Shown piece after piece: positions 34,367 through 46,360 of a stretch of DNA of 64,000 nt. A program made the translations under genes and the position numbers. The notes under the pieces were generated by a model. The model was not told the DNA's origin. It searched no databases and saw only the letters and a list, made by a program, of their open reading frames with translations. Each line of letters opens with the position of its first letter. Position 1 is the first letter of the stretch. The DNA comes from Butyrivibrio sp. LB2008 (GTDB taxonomy: Bacteria; Bacillota; Clostridia; Lachnospirales; Lachnospiraceae), in contig NZ_JHXZ01000014.1 of NCBI RefSeq assembly GCF_000621565.1, forward strand, positions 62,001 through 126,000. The letters are read 5' to 3'.

Positions 34367-34713
34367 TATTCACCGCCATTTTTCTTTATGCGGGCCTTCC
34401 CTGCCAGGCTTAAAAAAGAATCTTCTATATTATGATAGCTAGCATCTCTTGCACAGGCTCTGGCAACGACTACTATATCCAAACCACTATTGAATACATC
34501 TTCGTGTAGTCGGTATACTTCTCGAACAAGTCTTGCAAATCTGTGCCTTACAACACTGTTCCCAATTTTTTTACTGCATGAAATCCCAAGTTTATTATAA
34601 GAACTGTTATTTTTCCACACATACACAACTAAATATTTATCGGCATAACTCTTACCATTCTTATAAACATTGCGGAAGTCATTTGTCTTTTTCATAGAAT
34701 CTGAAAAAAGCAT
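34366..34713 (-). CDS. rnpA: Ribonuclease P protein component
   Basis: A 115-aa basic protein that assists RNase P RNA in cutting tRNA 5' leaders. The RNR-type signature is [21 protein letters not shown], and [20 protein letters not shown] is the N-terminal strand region. AAAGGA lies 7 bases before the ATG. It is downstream of rpmH, separated by a hairpin. Confidence 0.94.
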   Translation of the reverse strand: MLFSDSMKKTNDFRNVYKNGKSYADKYLVVYVWKNNSSYNKLGISCSKKIGNSVVRHRFARLVREVYRLHEDVFNSGLDIVVVARACARDASYHNIEDSFLSLAGKARIKKNGGE

Positions 34714-34742
34714 ATTGTCATCCTTTTTAAATCAGAAAGATG

Positions 34743-34769
34743 AAAAAAGGTCACAACTTTGTGACCTTT
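34743..34769 (-). terminator. Terminator between rpmH and rnpA
   Basis: AAAGGTCAC/GTGACCTTT with a 6-base loop, followed by TTTTTTC on the minus strand. It would reduce rnpA transcription relative to rpmH. Confidence 0.85.
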
Positions 34770-34773
34770 AATA

Positions 34774-34908
34774 TCAAGCAGATAATCTCTTTCTTCCCTT
34801 TGCTCTTCTGGCTGCAAGTACTTTTCTGCCGCCCTTAGTAGCCATTCTTGCTCTGAAGCCGTGAACTCTGGCTCTCTGGAGCTTATGAGGCTGGAATGTC
34901 ATCTTCAT
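34774..34908 (-). CDS. rpmH: 50S ribosomal protein L34
   Basis: A 44-aa very basic protein reading [18 protein letters not shown], then [20 protein letters not shown] and RKRLSA. It is the normal length for L34. AAGGAGG lies 9 bases upstream. It is the first gene leftward of oriC and heads the rpmH-rnpA-yidD-yidC-jag cluster. A TATAAT-like -10 is at 34934-34939 (minus strand). Confidence 0.97.
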   Translation of the reverse strand: MKMTFQPHKLQRARVHGFRARMATKGGRKVLAARRAKGRKRLSA

Positions 34909-34933
34909 ATCGTAAACACCTCCTTCTTTACTA

Positions 34934-34939
34934 ATTATA
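34934..34939 (-). promoter_or_regulatory. -10 element of rpmH
   Basis: TATAAT on the minus strand, preceded by TTG, 25 bases before the rpmH start. No good -35 is visible. Confidence 0.5.
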
Positions 34940-35400
34940 CAACGCAATTACATTTAGTAATTACAGATCATATCAGTGTGGAAAAAATCTTTATAATTAT
35001 AATAAATATACGCAAGGCAGTCAAGCCATAAAAACGCAGAAAATACAAGGAATTCTTAAAAAAAAATATCCAAAAAAATATTAGTCCATATATTGTATTG
35101 ACAAAACTTATCCACATCAAAATGTTGATTTTGTGGATAACATGTTGATTAATATTTCCCACGTTATTTTATCCACATTTTCTTTAAATTTTGTGGATAA
35201 CACAGAGCATAATTTTGTGGTTATTAATCGGAAATCCAGTAACCATGCTATTTATAACAGTAGATAGCTTAAAGTGGAAAAAGCACCATTTATCCACAGT
35301 GTAAAAATATAATTATGTTTAAAATGATTTTTCGGAGAGTTTTCCACAAAATAACCTTGTTTGATATTTAAAGTTATTTACGTTAAAATAGTACACGTCT
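34940..35400. other. oriC: Replication origin region (oriC) with DnaA boxes
   Basis: This AT-rich gap between rpmH and dnaA has five perfect DnaA boxes: TTATCCACA at 35108, 35169 and 35290, and TGTGGATAA at 35132 and 35192. Near-matches TGTGGTTAT (about 35216) and TTTTCCACA (35340) add to the cluster. Genes on both sides run away from it. AT-rich blocks near 34985-35100 and 35300-35380 could be the unwinding element. Confidence 0.9.
35361..35389 (+). promoter_or_regulatory. dnaA promoter
   Basis: TTGATA (35361-35366), a 17-base spacer and TAAAAT (35384-35389), with start near 35396. A near-consensus DnaA box lies 12 bases upstream, compatible with autoregulation. Confidence 0.65.
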
Positions 35401-35427
35401 ATAAATTGCGTAATTGGGGAGTTTTTC

Positions 35428-36828
35428 ATGTATTCAACTAAAGAAATCACAGACAAATTAAAAAACAATTGGGAGTCTATCAAACATACTATTAAGATTG
35501 AGTCAGGTATTACAGAAATTTCCTATAAAACCTGGATCGATCCTTTAAGTGTATACAAAGTTGATGATACCACTGTAACTATTTTGATACCTTCCGACAA
35601 CTCAATGGCTCTTCAGTACATAATCAACCATTACATGGACTTTATTAAAGTTACCATTTCTGAGTTTTTGGAAATAATGGTAGACGTTTCTTTTATTTTA
35701 AAGAAAGACACTATTAATAATGAAGAAACTCATGATAATAATTCAGATAATGCTTCTGAAAACGGCTATGCATCTAATAATAACTACGAACATTCGAATC
35801 TGAATCCTAAATACAGATTTGATACATTCGTCGTAGGAAGTAACAACAAGTTCGCTCACTCTGCTTCTCTTGCTGTTGCTGAATCTCCGGGAATATCTTA
35901 CAACCCTCTCTTCCTCTACGGTGGACCGGGACTTGGTAAGACTCACCTTATGCATTCCATCGGTCACTTTATTATGGAACATAACCGCAAAGCTAAGGTT
36001 CTTTATGTAACATCGGAGCAGTTTACTAACGAAGTTATCGAATCTATCCGAAGCGGTAAGACAGAGAGTATGTCAAAGCTTCGTGATAAATACAGAACCG
36101 TTGATGTTCTCATGGTCGATGACGTTCAGTTTATTATAGGAAAGGAATCAACACAGGAAGAGTTTTTCCACACTTTCAACGAGCTGCATCAGGCAGGTAA
36201 ACAGATTATCCTTTCATCTGATAAACCGCCTAAAGAGATGGAGACTCTTGAAGAAAGATTCAGATCACGTTTCGAGATGGGACTTATTGCAGATATTCAG
36301 TCTCCTGACTACGAGACAAGGATGGCTATCCTGCGAAAGAACTCTGAAAACTATGGCAAGAGTATTGATGATGAAGTAATTAACTACATTGCTACCAATA
36401 TCAAGTCAAATATCAGAGAACTTGAAGGTGCCTATAACAAGATCATTGCTTATTCAAGGCTTAATAACGTTGATGTTACTCTTGAAAATGCAATGGAAGC
36501 TTTGAAAGACATTATTTATCCTGACAAATCAAAGGTCATCACACCTCAACTTATCATAGATACTGTATGTGAACAGTATGGTGTAAAGAAAGATGACATT
36601 ATTTCTAAAAAGAGACAAGCTGAGATTGTGCTTCCCCGCCAGATAATCATGTATCTTTGCAGAGAAAACACAGAAGCATCTCTTGAAGAAATAGGAAAAT
36701 TACTCGGCAAGAAAGATCACACAACTGTTATAAGCGGAATCAACAAGATAAAAAAGCTTACAGCACTTGATGACGATCTCAATAAAAACATTGATATTAT
36801 AATGAAGAAACTAAATCCTTCTTTATAA
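35428..36828 (+). CDS. dnaA: Chromosomal replication initiator DnaA
   Basis: The 466-aa initiator has domain I (about 1-90) for DnaD/helicase contacts, a disordered domain II rich in Asn/Asp/Ser (about 95-130), an AAA+ domain III with Walker A GGPGLGKTH and Walker B MVDDVQF, and domain IV with the DnaA-box-reading DHTTVISGINKI. GGGGAG precedes the ATG. It unwinds the adjacent oriC when bound to ATP. Confidence 0.98.
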   Translation: MYSTKEITDKLKNNWESIKHTIKIESGITEISYKTWIDPLSVYKVDDTTVTILIPSDNSMALQYIINHYMDFIKVTISEFLEIMVDVSFILKKDTINNEETHDNNSDNASENGYASNNNYEHSNLNPKYRFDTFVVGSNNKFAHSASLAVAESPGISYNPLFLYGGPGLGKTHLMHSIGHFIMEHNRKAKVLYVTSEQFTNEVIESIRSGKTESMSKLRDKYRTVDVLMVDDVQFIIGKESTQEEFFHTFNELHQAGKQIILSSDKPPKEMETLEERFRSRFEMGLIADIQSPDYETRMAILRKNSENYGKSIDDEVINYIATNIKSNIRELEGAYNKIIAYSRLNNVDVTLENAMEALKDIIYPDKSKVITPQLIIDTVCEQYGVKKDDIISKKRQAEIVLPRQIIMYLCRENTEASLEEIGKLLGKKDHTTVISGINKIKKLTALDDDLNKNIDIIMKKLNPSL

Positions 36829-36882
36829 TATTGTGGATATCTATGTAGATAACATGTTATATGAATGTGATTAGCTGTTGAT

Positions 36883-36916
36883 TGAGGGTGGATAATTTTT
36901 TTCACCCTCATTTGTC
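36883..36916 (+). terminator. Hairpin after dnaA
   Basis: TGAGGGTG pairs with CACCCTCA across a 12-base loop, followed by TTTGTC. The T tract is short, so termination may be partial. Confidence 0.55.
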
Positions 36917-36983
36917 AAAATAAGGCCTGTTTATAACTTTTTACTTTTCAACACCTTATTTTTTGTTTTCAACAGCTAAAAAT

Positions 36984-37012
36984 TTGTAAAAAAGCCGCAT
37001 AGATTGTATAAT
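36984..37012 (+). promoter_or_regulatory. dnaN promoter
   Basis: TTGTAA, a 17-base spacer and a perfect TATAAT (37007-37012), predicting a ~95-nt leader before dnaN. Confidence 0.75.
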
Positions 37013-37112
37013 GGAATAGGTTTTACACTTTTCAACAGCTATTATTAATTCTTTTACTATTTTTTTATATATATTTTATACTTTTTAAGTTCTGAAGGGA
37101 GTATGTGGTTAA

Positions 37113-38222
37113 ATGAAAGTCGTTTGCTCAAAATCTAATCTTATTAGTGGATTGCAGATTGTATCAAAAGCAGTTCCTTCTAAGACAACAATGTCTATTC
37201 TTGAATGTATCCTTGTAGATGCAACAGAGGGAGTTATTAAATTTATTGCCAATGATATGGAACTTGGTATACAGACTATAGTTGAAGGTAACATTGAAGA
37301 AAGAGGATATATAGCAATCGATGCAAAGATATTTGTAGATATTGTAAGAAAGCTTCCCGATAATGATGTTACGATAGAATCAGACAGTTCAAACAAAGTT
37401 ATAATCAGTTGTGAAAAAGCAAAATTCAATCTCATTGGAAGAAAAGGTGATGACTTTACTTATCTTCCATCAATCGAGAAAGTAGACGGAGTTTCAGTAT
37501 CTCAGTTTACTCTCAGAAATGTAATTCAGCAGACTATTTTTTCTATATCAGAGAATGATGCAAATAAAATGATGGCAGGAGAACTTTTTGAAGTTGATGG
37601 AGACACTTTAAAGCTTGTTTCTCTTGACGGTCATAGAATCTCTATCAGAAAAGTTAAGCTCTCAGAAGAATACTCATACAAGAAAGTAATTGTTCCGGGT
37701 AAAGCACTTGGTGAAATCAGTAAGATTCTCGGTGACAATACAGAGAAGATGGTAAATATCTATTTTACCGATAAGCATGTTCTTTTTGAGTTTGACGATA
37801 CAGTTGTTGTTTCAAGACTTATTGAAGGCGAGTATTTCAGTATCGACCAGATGCTCTCAAGTGATTACGAAACAAAGATGAGCATTAACAGAAAAGAATT
37901 ACTTGATTGTATAGACAGAGCTACTCTTCTTGTAAAAGAAGGTGATAAGAAGCCGGTAATTATCTCTATTACCGAAACAAATATGGAATTGAAGATTAAG
38001 TCCACTATAGGAAGTATGGATGAAGTAATTGATATTGATAAACAGGGAAAAGATCTTATGATCGGATTTAATCCCAAGTTCCTTATTGATGCTCTGAAAG
38101 TTATTGATGATGAGATAGTTGATATCTACCTTGTTAATCCTAAAGCACCATGTTTCATCAGGGATAAGGACTCAACTTATACATATCTGGTATTACCTGT
38201 CAACTTTACAACAGTTGATTAA
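37113..38222 (+). CDS. dnaN: DNA polymerase III beta clamp
   Basis: A 369-aa sliding clamp with the three-fold repeated clamp domain; MKVVCSKSNLISGLQIVSKAVPSKTTMSILECILV and LLDGHRI-like LVSLDGHRISIRK are family landmarks. It ends YTYLVLPVNF, the usual C-terminal segment. It encircles DNA and tethers polymerase. GGGAG lies 11 bases before the ATG, slightly long. Confidence 0.97.
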   Translation: MKVVCSKSNLISGLQIVSKAVPSKTTMSILECILVDATEGVIKFIANDMELGIQTIVEGNIEERGYIAIDAKIFVDIVRKLPDNDVTIESDSSNKVIISCEKAKFNLIGRKGDDFTYLPSIEKVDGVSVSQFTLRNVIQQTIFSISENDANKMMAGELFEVDGDTLKLVSLDGHRISIRKVKLSEEYSYKKVIVPGKALGEISKILGDNTEKMVNIYFTDKHVLFEFDDTVVVSRLIEGEYFSIDQMLSSDYETKMSINRKELLDCIDRATLLVKEGDKKPVIISITETNMELKIKSTIGSMDEVIDIDKQGKDLMIGFNPKFLIDALKVIDDEIVDIYLVNPKAPCFIRDKDSTYTYLVLPVNFTTVD

Positions 38223-38248
38223 TAAATTACCAAAGGACCTGATTAAAG

Positions 38249-38464
38249 ATGGAAATAGTAAAACTTAGAGAACAAGATGAATTTATAAAACTCGGACAGG
38301 CTTTGAAAAAAGCCGGTCTCGAGGGCTCCGGAGTCGATGCTAAGATGGATATACAAGCCGGTCTTGTAAAAGTAAACGGTGAAGTTGAGGTAAGACGTGG
38401 TCGTAAGCTTTACGATGGAGACAGTTTTGAATACGATGGCATACAGGTAAAGATAGAGAAATGA
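38249..38464 (+). CDS. yaaA: S4-domain protein YaaA
   Basis: A 71-aa single S4 RNA-binding domain (FIKLGQALKKAGLEGSGVDAK, then VKVNGEVEVRRGRKL). It is the small protein regularly found between dnaN and recF in Firmicutes and is implicated in 50S ribosome assembly. Its stop overlaps the recF start by 4 bases. Confidence 0.92.
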   Translation: MEIVKLREQDEFIKLGQALKKAGLEGSGVDAKMDIQAGLVKVNGEVEVRRGRKLYDGDSFEYDGIQVKIEK

Positions 38465-39564
38465 TAATAAAATCATTGGAATTAGCTGACTTCAGGAATT
38501 ATGAGAATATAAATATAAATTTCAGCAGTGGGACTAATATACTGTATGGTGACAATGCTCAGGGAAAGACTAACATTTTGGAAGCAATTTTTGTTTCTGC
38601 AACCACGAAGTCACACAAAGGCAGTAAAGACAAGGAAATTATCAGATTCGGAAAAGAAGAAGCGCATATAAGAACCATCTTGGAAAAAGACAATGCAGAA
38701 TATCGCGTTGATATGCATCTTCGAAAGAATAAGTCAAAAGGAATTGCTATTGACGGGCAGAAAATAAAAAGAGCATCCGATCTCATCGGAAGATTGAATG
38801 TTGTCTTTTTCTCACCTGAAGATCTGAGTATAATAAAAAACGGTCCTTCTGAAAGGCGCAGATTCATGGATATGGAGCTGTGTCAGTTGGATCAGATATA
38901 TCTTAACAGTCTTTCTAAGTACAACAAACTTGTAATCGAAAGAAATAAGATTCTAAAGGATCTTTTTGAACATCCCGAAAACAGTGTACTTTTGGATGTT
39001 CAGGATAAGCAATTATTCGAATATGGATCCGTCATAATAAAGACAAGAGAAAAATTCATCAAAGATCTTAATGAAATAATAAGACCTATTCATGAAAAGC
39101 TAACAGGAGAAAAAGAGACCCTGTCGGTTTTTTATGAGCCTAACGTAAAACTGGAAGAATTCGAAGATAAACTGAGGCAAGCAAGAAAAAAAGATACATA
39201 TACCAAACAGACTACTGTAGGGCCTCATAAAGACGATTTTTCTTTTATGATAAAAAAAATAAATGCGGATGATGCGATTGATATCAGGAAATTCGGATCT
39301 CAAGGGCAGCAAAGAACAGCATCCTTATCTCTTAAACTGTCGGAAATAGAGATAGTAAAGAGAGCCAAAAAAGAAAATCCGGTACTGCTTCTTGATGATG
39401 TTTTGTCGGAACTTGACAGTAACAGACAGAATTATCTTTTGAACACTATTGGAAATATTCAAACGATAATCACATGTACCGGTCTTGATGAGTTTGTTAA
39501 TAACAGATTTGAAATAGATAAGCTGTTCAAAGTAACAGATGGAACAGTTAGTAGTGAAAACTAA
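38461..39564 (+). CDS. recF: DNA repair and recombination protein RecF
   Basis: A 367-aa SMC-like ATPase with Walker A GDNAQGKTN near residue 32, signature GSQGQQRTASLSLKLSEIE and Walker B LLLDDVLSELDSNR. RecF loads RecA at gaps with RecO and RecR. It overlaps yaaA by 4 bases and precedes gyrB by 15. Confidence 0.96.
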   Translation: MIIKSLELADFRNYENININFSSGTNILYGDNAQGKTNILEAIFVSATTKSHKGSKDKEIIRFGKEEAHIRTILEKDNAEYRVDMHLRKNKSKGIAIDGQKIKRASDLIGRLNVVFFSPEDLSIIKNGPSERRRFMDMELCQLDQIYLNSLSKYNKLVIERNKILKDLFEHPENSVLLDVQDKQLFEYGSVIIKTREKFIKDLNEIIRPIHEKLTGEKETLSVFYEPNVKLEEFEDKLRQARKKDTYTKQTTVGPHKDDFSFMIKKINADDAIDIRKFGSQGQQRTASLSLKLSEIEIVKRAKKENPVLLLDDVLSELDSNRQNYLLNTIGNIQTIITCTGLDEFVNNRFEIDKLFKVTDGTVSSEN

Positions 39565-41517
<1,953 letters not shown>

Positions 41518-41538
41518 AGAACGTAAAAAGGAAAAGAA

Positions 41539-44100
41539 ATGGCTGAAAATAATAACAATAACAACAACGAATTGTCAGATGACGTTTTTGATAAAGTTAC
41601 TACTGACAGAATAAAGGAAGTAGACCTTCAGAAGACAATGGAAGCGGATTACATTGACTATGCCATGAGCGTTATTGCATCACGTGCGCTTCCTGATGTA
41701 AGAGACGGTCTTAAACCGGTACAGAGAAGAATTCTGTACTCAATGATCGAACTTAACAACGGTCCCGACAAGCCACACCGTAAGTGTGCGCGTATTGTCG
41801 GTGATACAATGGGTAAATATCATCCTCACGGTGACAGCTCTATCTATGGAGCTCTCGTTAATATGGCACAGCCTTGGTCAATGAGATGCTGTCTTGTTGA
41901 CGGTCACGGAAACTTTGGTTCTGTTGACGGTGACGGCGCTGCCGCTATGCGATATACTGAGGCACGTCTTACAAAGATCGCAATGGAGATGACTGCGGAT
42001 ATAGGAAAAGATACCGTAGACTTCATTCCAAACTTCGATGATACAGAAAAAGAACCTTCAGTTCTCCCCAGTAGATATCCTAACCTTCTGGTAAACGGAA
42101 CAACAGGTATCGCGGTCGGAATGGCAACAAACATTCCTCCTCACAACTTAAGAGAAATAATCGCTGCGGTTGTTAAGATGATCGATAACCGTGTACTTGA
42201 AGACAGAGAAACAGATATCGAGGAAATTCTTTCAATAGTAAAAGCTCCCGATTTCCCTACAGGAGGAATAATCCTTGGAACAAGAGGAGCAGAAGAAGCT
42301 TACAGAACAGGTAGAGGAAAAGTAATTGTAAGAGCCGTAACCGATATCGAGCCTATGCAGAACGGCAAGAACAGAATTGTAGTTACAGAGCTTCCATACC
42401 TTGTAAATAAAGCAAACATGATCTCAAAGATTGCTGAGCTTGTTAAGCTTAAAAAGCTCGACGGAATAACAGCACTTCGAGATGAGTCCGACAGAGAAGG
42501 TATGCGCGTTGTTATTGAGCTTAGAAACGATGTTAACCCTAACATCATGCTCAATAAGCTTTATAAGCATACACAGATGCAGGATTCATTTGGAATCATC
42601 ATGCTTGCGCTTGTAAATAACCAGCCTAAGGTTATGAGCATCACAGAGATGCTTAAACATTACATCGCTCATCAGGAAGATGTAGTAACAAGAAGAACAA
42701 AGTATGATCTTAACAAAGCTGAAGAGCGTGATCATATCTTACAGGGATTGCTTATTGCCCTTGATAATATTGATGAAGTAATCAAGATCATAAGAGGCAG
42801 TGAAACAGTTGCTCTTGCTAAGGAACAACTCATGGCCCGCTTTGGTCTTACAGATGTTCAGGCTCAGGCAATCGTTGATATGAGACTTCGTACTCTCACA
42901 GGTTTGGAGAGAGACAAGCTTGAACAGGAACATGCTGAACTCCTTAAGAAAATTGAGGAATTAAAAGCTATTCTTGCAGACAGAAAAGTACTTCTCGGAG
43001 TTATCAAGAAAGAGATAACAGAGATTTCCGATAAGTACGGTGATGACAGAAAATCACAGATTGGACATGATGATTCCGATATCGACATGGAAGATCTGAT
43101 TCCTAATGTAAATACAGTAATTGCAATGACAAATCTCGGATATATAAAGAGAATGTCAATTGATAACTTTAAAGCTCAGAACCGTGGAGGAAAGGGAATA
43201 AAAGGAATTACCACAATCGACAATGACTTTGTGGAAGATATCCTTATGACAACCACTCACAACTATGTAATGTTCTTCACAAACACGGGAAGAGTATACA
43301 GACTTAAAGTTTATCAGATTCCTGAAGCATCAAGAACATCAAGAGGAATGGCTATTGTTAATCTCTTGCAGCTTGCTCCGGGAGAGAAGATTACAGCAAT
43401 GATTCCTGTTAAGGGATTTGAAGATGAGGATAAGAGCCTCTTTATGGTAACTAAGAAAGGTACTGTAAAGAAAACTCCTATAACTGATTTCGTAAATGTC
43501 AGAAAGACAGGACTTGCAGCAATCAACCTCAGAGATGATGATGAGCTTATTGAAGTAAAGAGTGTTCAAAAGGGCGCTGAAGTATTTCTTGTTACAAAGA
43601 ACGGAATGTGCATTCACTTTGATGAGGAAGATGTAAGAGCAACCGGAAGATCATCAATGGGTGTCAGAGGAATGACTCTCGACGATACAGATGAGATTGT
43701 CGGAATGCAGCTTAATACTCAGGGCGATTCGCTTCTTATAGTTTCTGAAAAAGGATACGGAAAGAGAACAGTTTTAAGTGAGTTCAATAACCAGTTCAGA
43801 GGCGGTAAAGGCGTAAAGTGCTATAAGATAACCGAGAAAACAGGAGCTGTTGTAGGTGTTAAGGCAGTTAATGCAGAAAATGAGATCATGATGATCACAA
43901 ATGCCGGAATCATTATACAGCTTCGTATGGATGAGATAACCGTACACGGAAGAGTAACATCCGGTGTTAAGATGATAAATCTCGACAAGGGAGTTACAGT
44001 AGCAAAAATTGCCAAAGTCAGAGAAAAAATTTCTGACGGAGACAAAGAACTCGATAATATCGACGAAGTAAACGACGGAGAAATCGAAGAAGACGTTTAA
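41539..44100 (+). CDS. gyrA: DNA gyrase subunit A
   Basis: An 853-aa breakage-reunion subunit. The catalytic Tyr is in MRYTEARL, the quinolone-resistance region reads [15 protein letters not shown] with Ser in the usual position, and the C-terminal beta-pinwheel has the GyrA box [11 protein letters not shown] short Asn run (about residues 4-9) follows the start and the tail is acidic. It lies 21 bases after gyrB. Confidence 0.98.
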   Translation: MAENNNNNNNELSDDVFDKVTTDRIKEVDLQKTMEADYIDYAMSVIASRALPDVRDGLKPVQRRILYSMIELNNGPDKPHRKCARIVGDTMGKYHPHGDSSIYGALVNMAQPWSMRCCLVDGHGNFGSVDGDGAAAMRYTEARLTKIAMEMTADIGKDTVDFIPNFDDTEKEPSVLPSRYPNLLVNGTTGIAVGMATNIPPHNLREIIAAVVKMIDNRVLEDRETDIEEILSIVKAPDFPTGGIILGTRGAEEAYRTGRGKVIVRAVTDIEPMQNGKNRIVVTELPYLVNKANMISKIAELVKLKKLDGITALRDESDREGMRVVIELRNDVNPNIMLNKLYKHTQMQDSFGIIMLALVNNQPKVMSITEMLKHYIAHQEDVVTRRTKYDLNKAEERDHILQGLLIALDNIDEVIKIIRGSETVALAKEQLMARFGLTDVQAQAIVDMRLRTLTGLERDKLEQEHAELLKKIEELKAILADRKVLLGVIKKEITEISDKYGDDRKSQIGHDDSDIDMEDLIPNVNTVIAMTNLGYIKRMSIDNFKAQNRGGKGIKGITTIDNDFVEDILMTTTHNYVMFFTNTGRVYRLKVYQIPEASRTSRGMAIVNLLQLAPGEKITAMIPVKGFEDEDKSLFMVTKKGTVKKTPITDFVNVRKTGLAAINLRDDDELIEVKSVQKGAEVFLVTKNGMCIHFDEEDVRATGRSSMGVRGMTLDDTDEIVGMQLNTQGDSLLIVSEKGYGKRTVLSEFNNQFRGGKGVKCYKITEKTGAVVGVKAVNAENEIMMITNAGIIIQLRMDEITVHGRVTSGVKMINLDKGVTVAKIAKVREKISDGDKELDNIDEVNDGEIEEDV

Positions 44101-44123
44101 TATATTTCGAGTGTGGGGGAAGT

Positions 44124-45578
44124 ATGAAAATCGGACTGGTAATCTCTGAACTAGAGGATAAAGAAGTAAAAAAAATCTGTATAGGTGCAAATAAAGCGGC
44201 AATTGACAAGGGGATAACCCTTGTCATCCTGCCGGGAAAATATCTTTTTAACAACGATGATGTTGATGAAAAGCATCCTTACAGATATCAGAACACAGCT
44301 CTTTTTGACTATGCCGCAAAGCTAGGTTTTGACGCGCTTGTTATTGATATAGAGCGAATTGGTAAGAATGTTGCCATTTTGAAAAAAGAAGCTCTGTTAA
44401 AGAGCTTTTTTGACATCCCATTTCTTACTCTTACGGAGCAGGAAGGATATGTGGCTTCAAAGAAAGTAATGTCCGATCACGGACATCTTGAACAACAGGG
44501 ATACCAGGCAATCTGTGATGCAGTGTCATATGTAAAAACAGGGGGACTTTCCGTAGAGGAAGCTCCTTGTGTTTTTTCATTCATAGAAGAGTCTGAATCA
44601 AAGGCTCTGTCAGTTATTTCTGAGATAAGCACAAGACTGTTTAACAGAAAGTTCGAAGTTGACGGACTATACAGATCGTTTAGCGAGATAAACGGGGAAC
44701 TTGGAGTACAGAATTGTGGTCTTTTCCTTTATGACAAAAAAATAAGAAATACCTTTAAACATCCATGGGTATTCCCTGAGAAAATCAGCATGAAGAGTGT
44801 TGTTGTGGATGGAAAAGAGATTGCTGGCGACAAGGGAGCCGAGATAGAAACAGATAAGATATTGTCTGTTTTTGAAAATGATAAACCTAAGGTTCTTATT
44901 GCCAGCAATATATTTGTTTGTGAATATCAGATTGGACTTATGATCACTGAGTTTAATCCAAGGATACTTATAGACAATTATTTTGACAGTCTTATTGGGC
45001 TTGCTACTATCAGCTCAAGAGTTTCATACCTTGAAAACGAACTTGAAAAGACAAGAAAAGATCTTCTTGAAGTTCAGGAAGAACTTGCAAGAGACGATTC
45101 TGTACTGGATCATATCGGTGGACAGGATTATCTCACAGGCGGTCTTAACAGAAGAGGATTTTTCTCCAAGGCATATGATTATCTCAAAGAAAACTTTGGT
45201 ATCGGTAAATATGCAGTTGTAGCGTACATCAGGATGGATTCGCTTAAGAAGATAAATGATGTATACGGTCACAATGAAGGAGATCAGGCAGTAAGAGAAG
45301 TATCCGAAATACTGGATAATGTATTTAAGGGCTGTGTATACGGAAGAATTCGCGGTGATGAATTTGCAGCCATTTCAGTATCTTCAGAAGAGGGAACGGC
45401 AGAAACATTTAGAGAAGAAATGTCATCTCAGAATGCCGCACTTCTTGAAAGATCAAAAAGATATATAAATTACCTGCAATACTCAGTTTGTGAATTTAGC
45501 TATGAAGATAATCTTTCACTTAGAGAAATGCTAAAAGAAACAGATGAAAGTTTGCAGAGAGTAAAAGGAAATTTCTAA
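44124..45578 (+). CDS. Cytosolic GGDEF protein with periplasmic-binding-like sensor
   Basis: The 484-aa protein has no signal peptide or membrane helix. Residues about 1-280 look like a LacI/periplasmic-binding-protein sensor (MKIGLVISE, then [20 protein letters not shown]). A coiled coil follows near 295-325, then a GGDEF domain from [10 protein letters not shown]. The active-site loop is R410-G-D-E-F, which keeps the catalytic Asp-Glu-Phe; no RxxD inhibitory site precedes it. It probably makes cyclic di-GMP in response to a small cytosolic ligand. It sits 23 bases after gyrA, and xth starts 1 base after its stop. Confidence 0.8.
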   Translation: MKIGLVISELEDKEVKKICIGANKAAIDKGITLVILPGKYLFNNDDVDEKHPYRYQNTALFDYAAKLGFDALVIDIERIGKNVAILKKEALLKSFFDIPFLTLTEQEGYVASKKVMSDHGHLEQQGYQAICDAVSYVKTGGLSVEEAPCVFSFIEESESKALSVISEISTRLFNRKFEVDGLYRSFSEINGELGVQNCGLFLYDKKIRNTFKHPWVFPEKISMKSVVVDGKEIAGDKGAEIETDKILSVFENDKPKVLIASNIFVCEYQIGLMITEFNPRILIDNYFDSLIGLATISSRVSYLENELEKTRKDLLEVQEELARDDSVLDHIGGQDYLTGGLNRRGFFSKAYDYLKENFGIGKYAVVAYIRMDSLKKINDVYGHNEGDQAVREVSEILDNVFKGCVYGRIRGDEFAAISVSSEEGTAETFREEMSSQNAALLERSKRYINYLQYSVCEFSYEDNLSLREMLKETDESLQRVKGNF

Positions 45579-45579
45579 A

Positions 45580-46341
45580 ATGGGATTAAAGCTTGTATCA
45601 TGGAATGTCAACGGACTGAGAGCATGCGTTTCAAAGGGATGCTTTCAGGATTTTATGGATAAAGAACAACCGGATGTAATCTGCCTTCAGGAGACAAAGC
45701 TTCAGGAAGGACAGATTAAAATGGACCTTCCCGGATATGAAGAGTATTGGAACTATGCAGAGAAAAAGGGCTACTCCGGAACAGCTATTTTTACAAAAGA
45801 AAAGCCAATCTCTGTTACATACGGACTTGGAATAGAAGAACATGACCACGAGGGAAGAGTCATTACTGCCGAGTATGCAGACTACTATCTCGTTACAGTC
45901 TATGTTCCTAATGCAAAAGAGGACCTTTCAAGGCTTGAATACAGACAGGTTTGGGAAGACGATTTTCTTAAGTACATCAAAAAGCTTGAAGAAACAAAGC
46001 CTGTAATTTATTGTGGAGACTTGAATGTAGCCCACAAGGAAATTGATCTTAAGAATCCTAAGACAAACAGAGGACATGCTGGCTTTACAGATGAAGAGAG
46101 AGCAAAGTTTGATAATGTTCTTGCAGCAGACCTTGTGGATACTTTCAGACATTTTTATCCTGACCTTGAGGGAGCTTATTCCTGGTGGTCATACAGGTTC
46201 CATGCAAGAGAAAAAAATGCCGGATGGCGTATTGACTACTTTGTTGTATCCAGATCACTCATGCCTATGGTGGAAGATGCCAAAATCTACAGCGAGGCAC
46301 TTGGATCGGATCATTGTCCTGTTGGACTTATACTGAAATAA
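45580..46341 (+). CDS. xth: Exodeoxyribonuclease III
   Basis: A 253-aa exonuclease III/AP endonuclease: SWNVNGLRA at the N-terminus, QETKLQ with the metal-binding Glu, [13 protein letters not shown], and the C-terminal [10 protein letters not shown] and SDHCPVGL with catalytic Asp-His. It removes abasic sites and 3' blocks in base-excision repair. It starts 1 base after the GGDEF gene, with its ribosome site (AAGGAAA) inside that gene. Confidence 0.95.
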   Translation: MGLKLVSWNVNGLRACVSKGCFQDFMDKEQPDVICLQETKLQEGQIKMDLPGYEEYWNYAEKKGYSGTAIFTKEKPISVTYGLGIEEHDHEGRVITAEYADYYLVTVYVPNAKEDLSRLEYRQVWEDDFLKYIKKLEETKPVIYCGDLNVAHKEIDLKNPKTNRGHAGFTDEERAKFDNVLAADLVDTFRHFYPDLEGAYSWWSYRFHAREKNAGWRIDYFVVSRSLMPMVEDAKIYSEALGSDHCPVGLILK

Positions 46342-46360
46342 AGGGCATTAGAAACAAATA

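Larger units (their letters stand above)
36829..37112. other. dnaA-dnaN intergenic region
   Basis: The 284-bp gap contains a DnaA-like box TGTGGATAT (36832-36840), a hairpin (36883-36910), a promoter (36984-37012) and a repeated CAACAGCT octamer: direct at 36970 and 37033, inverted at 36873, and with one change at 36949. A second part of the origin may be here, as in bipartite Bacillus oriC. Confidence 0.6.
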
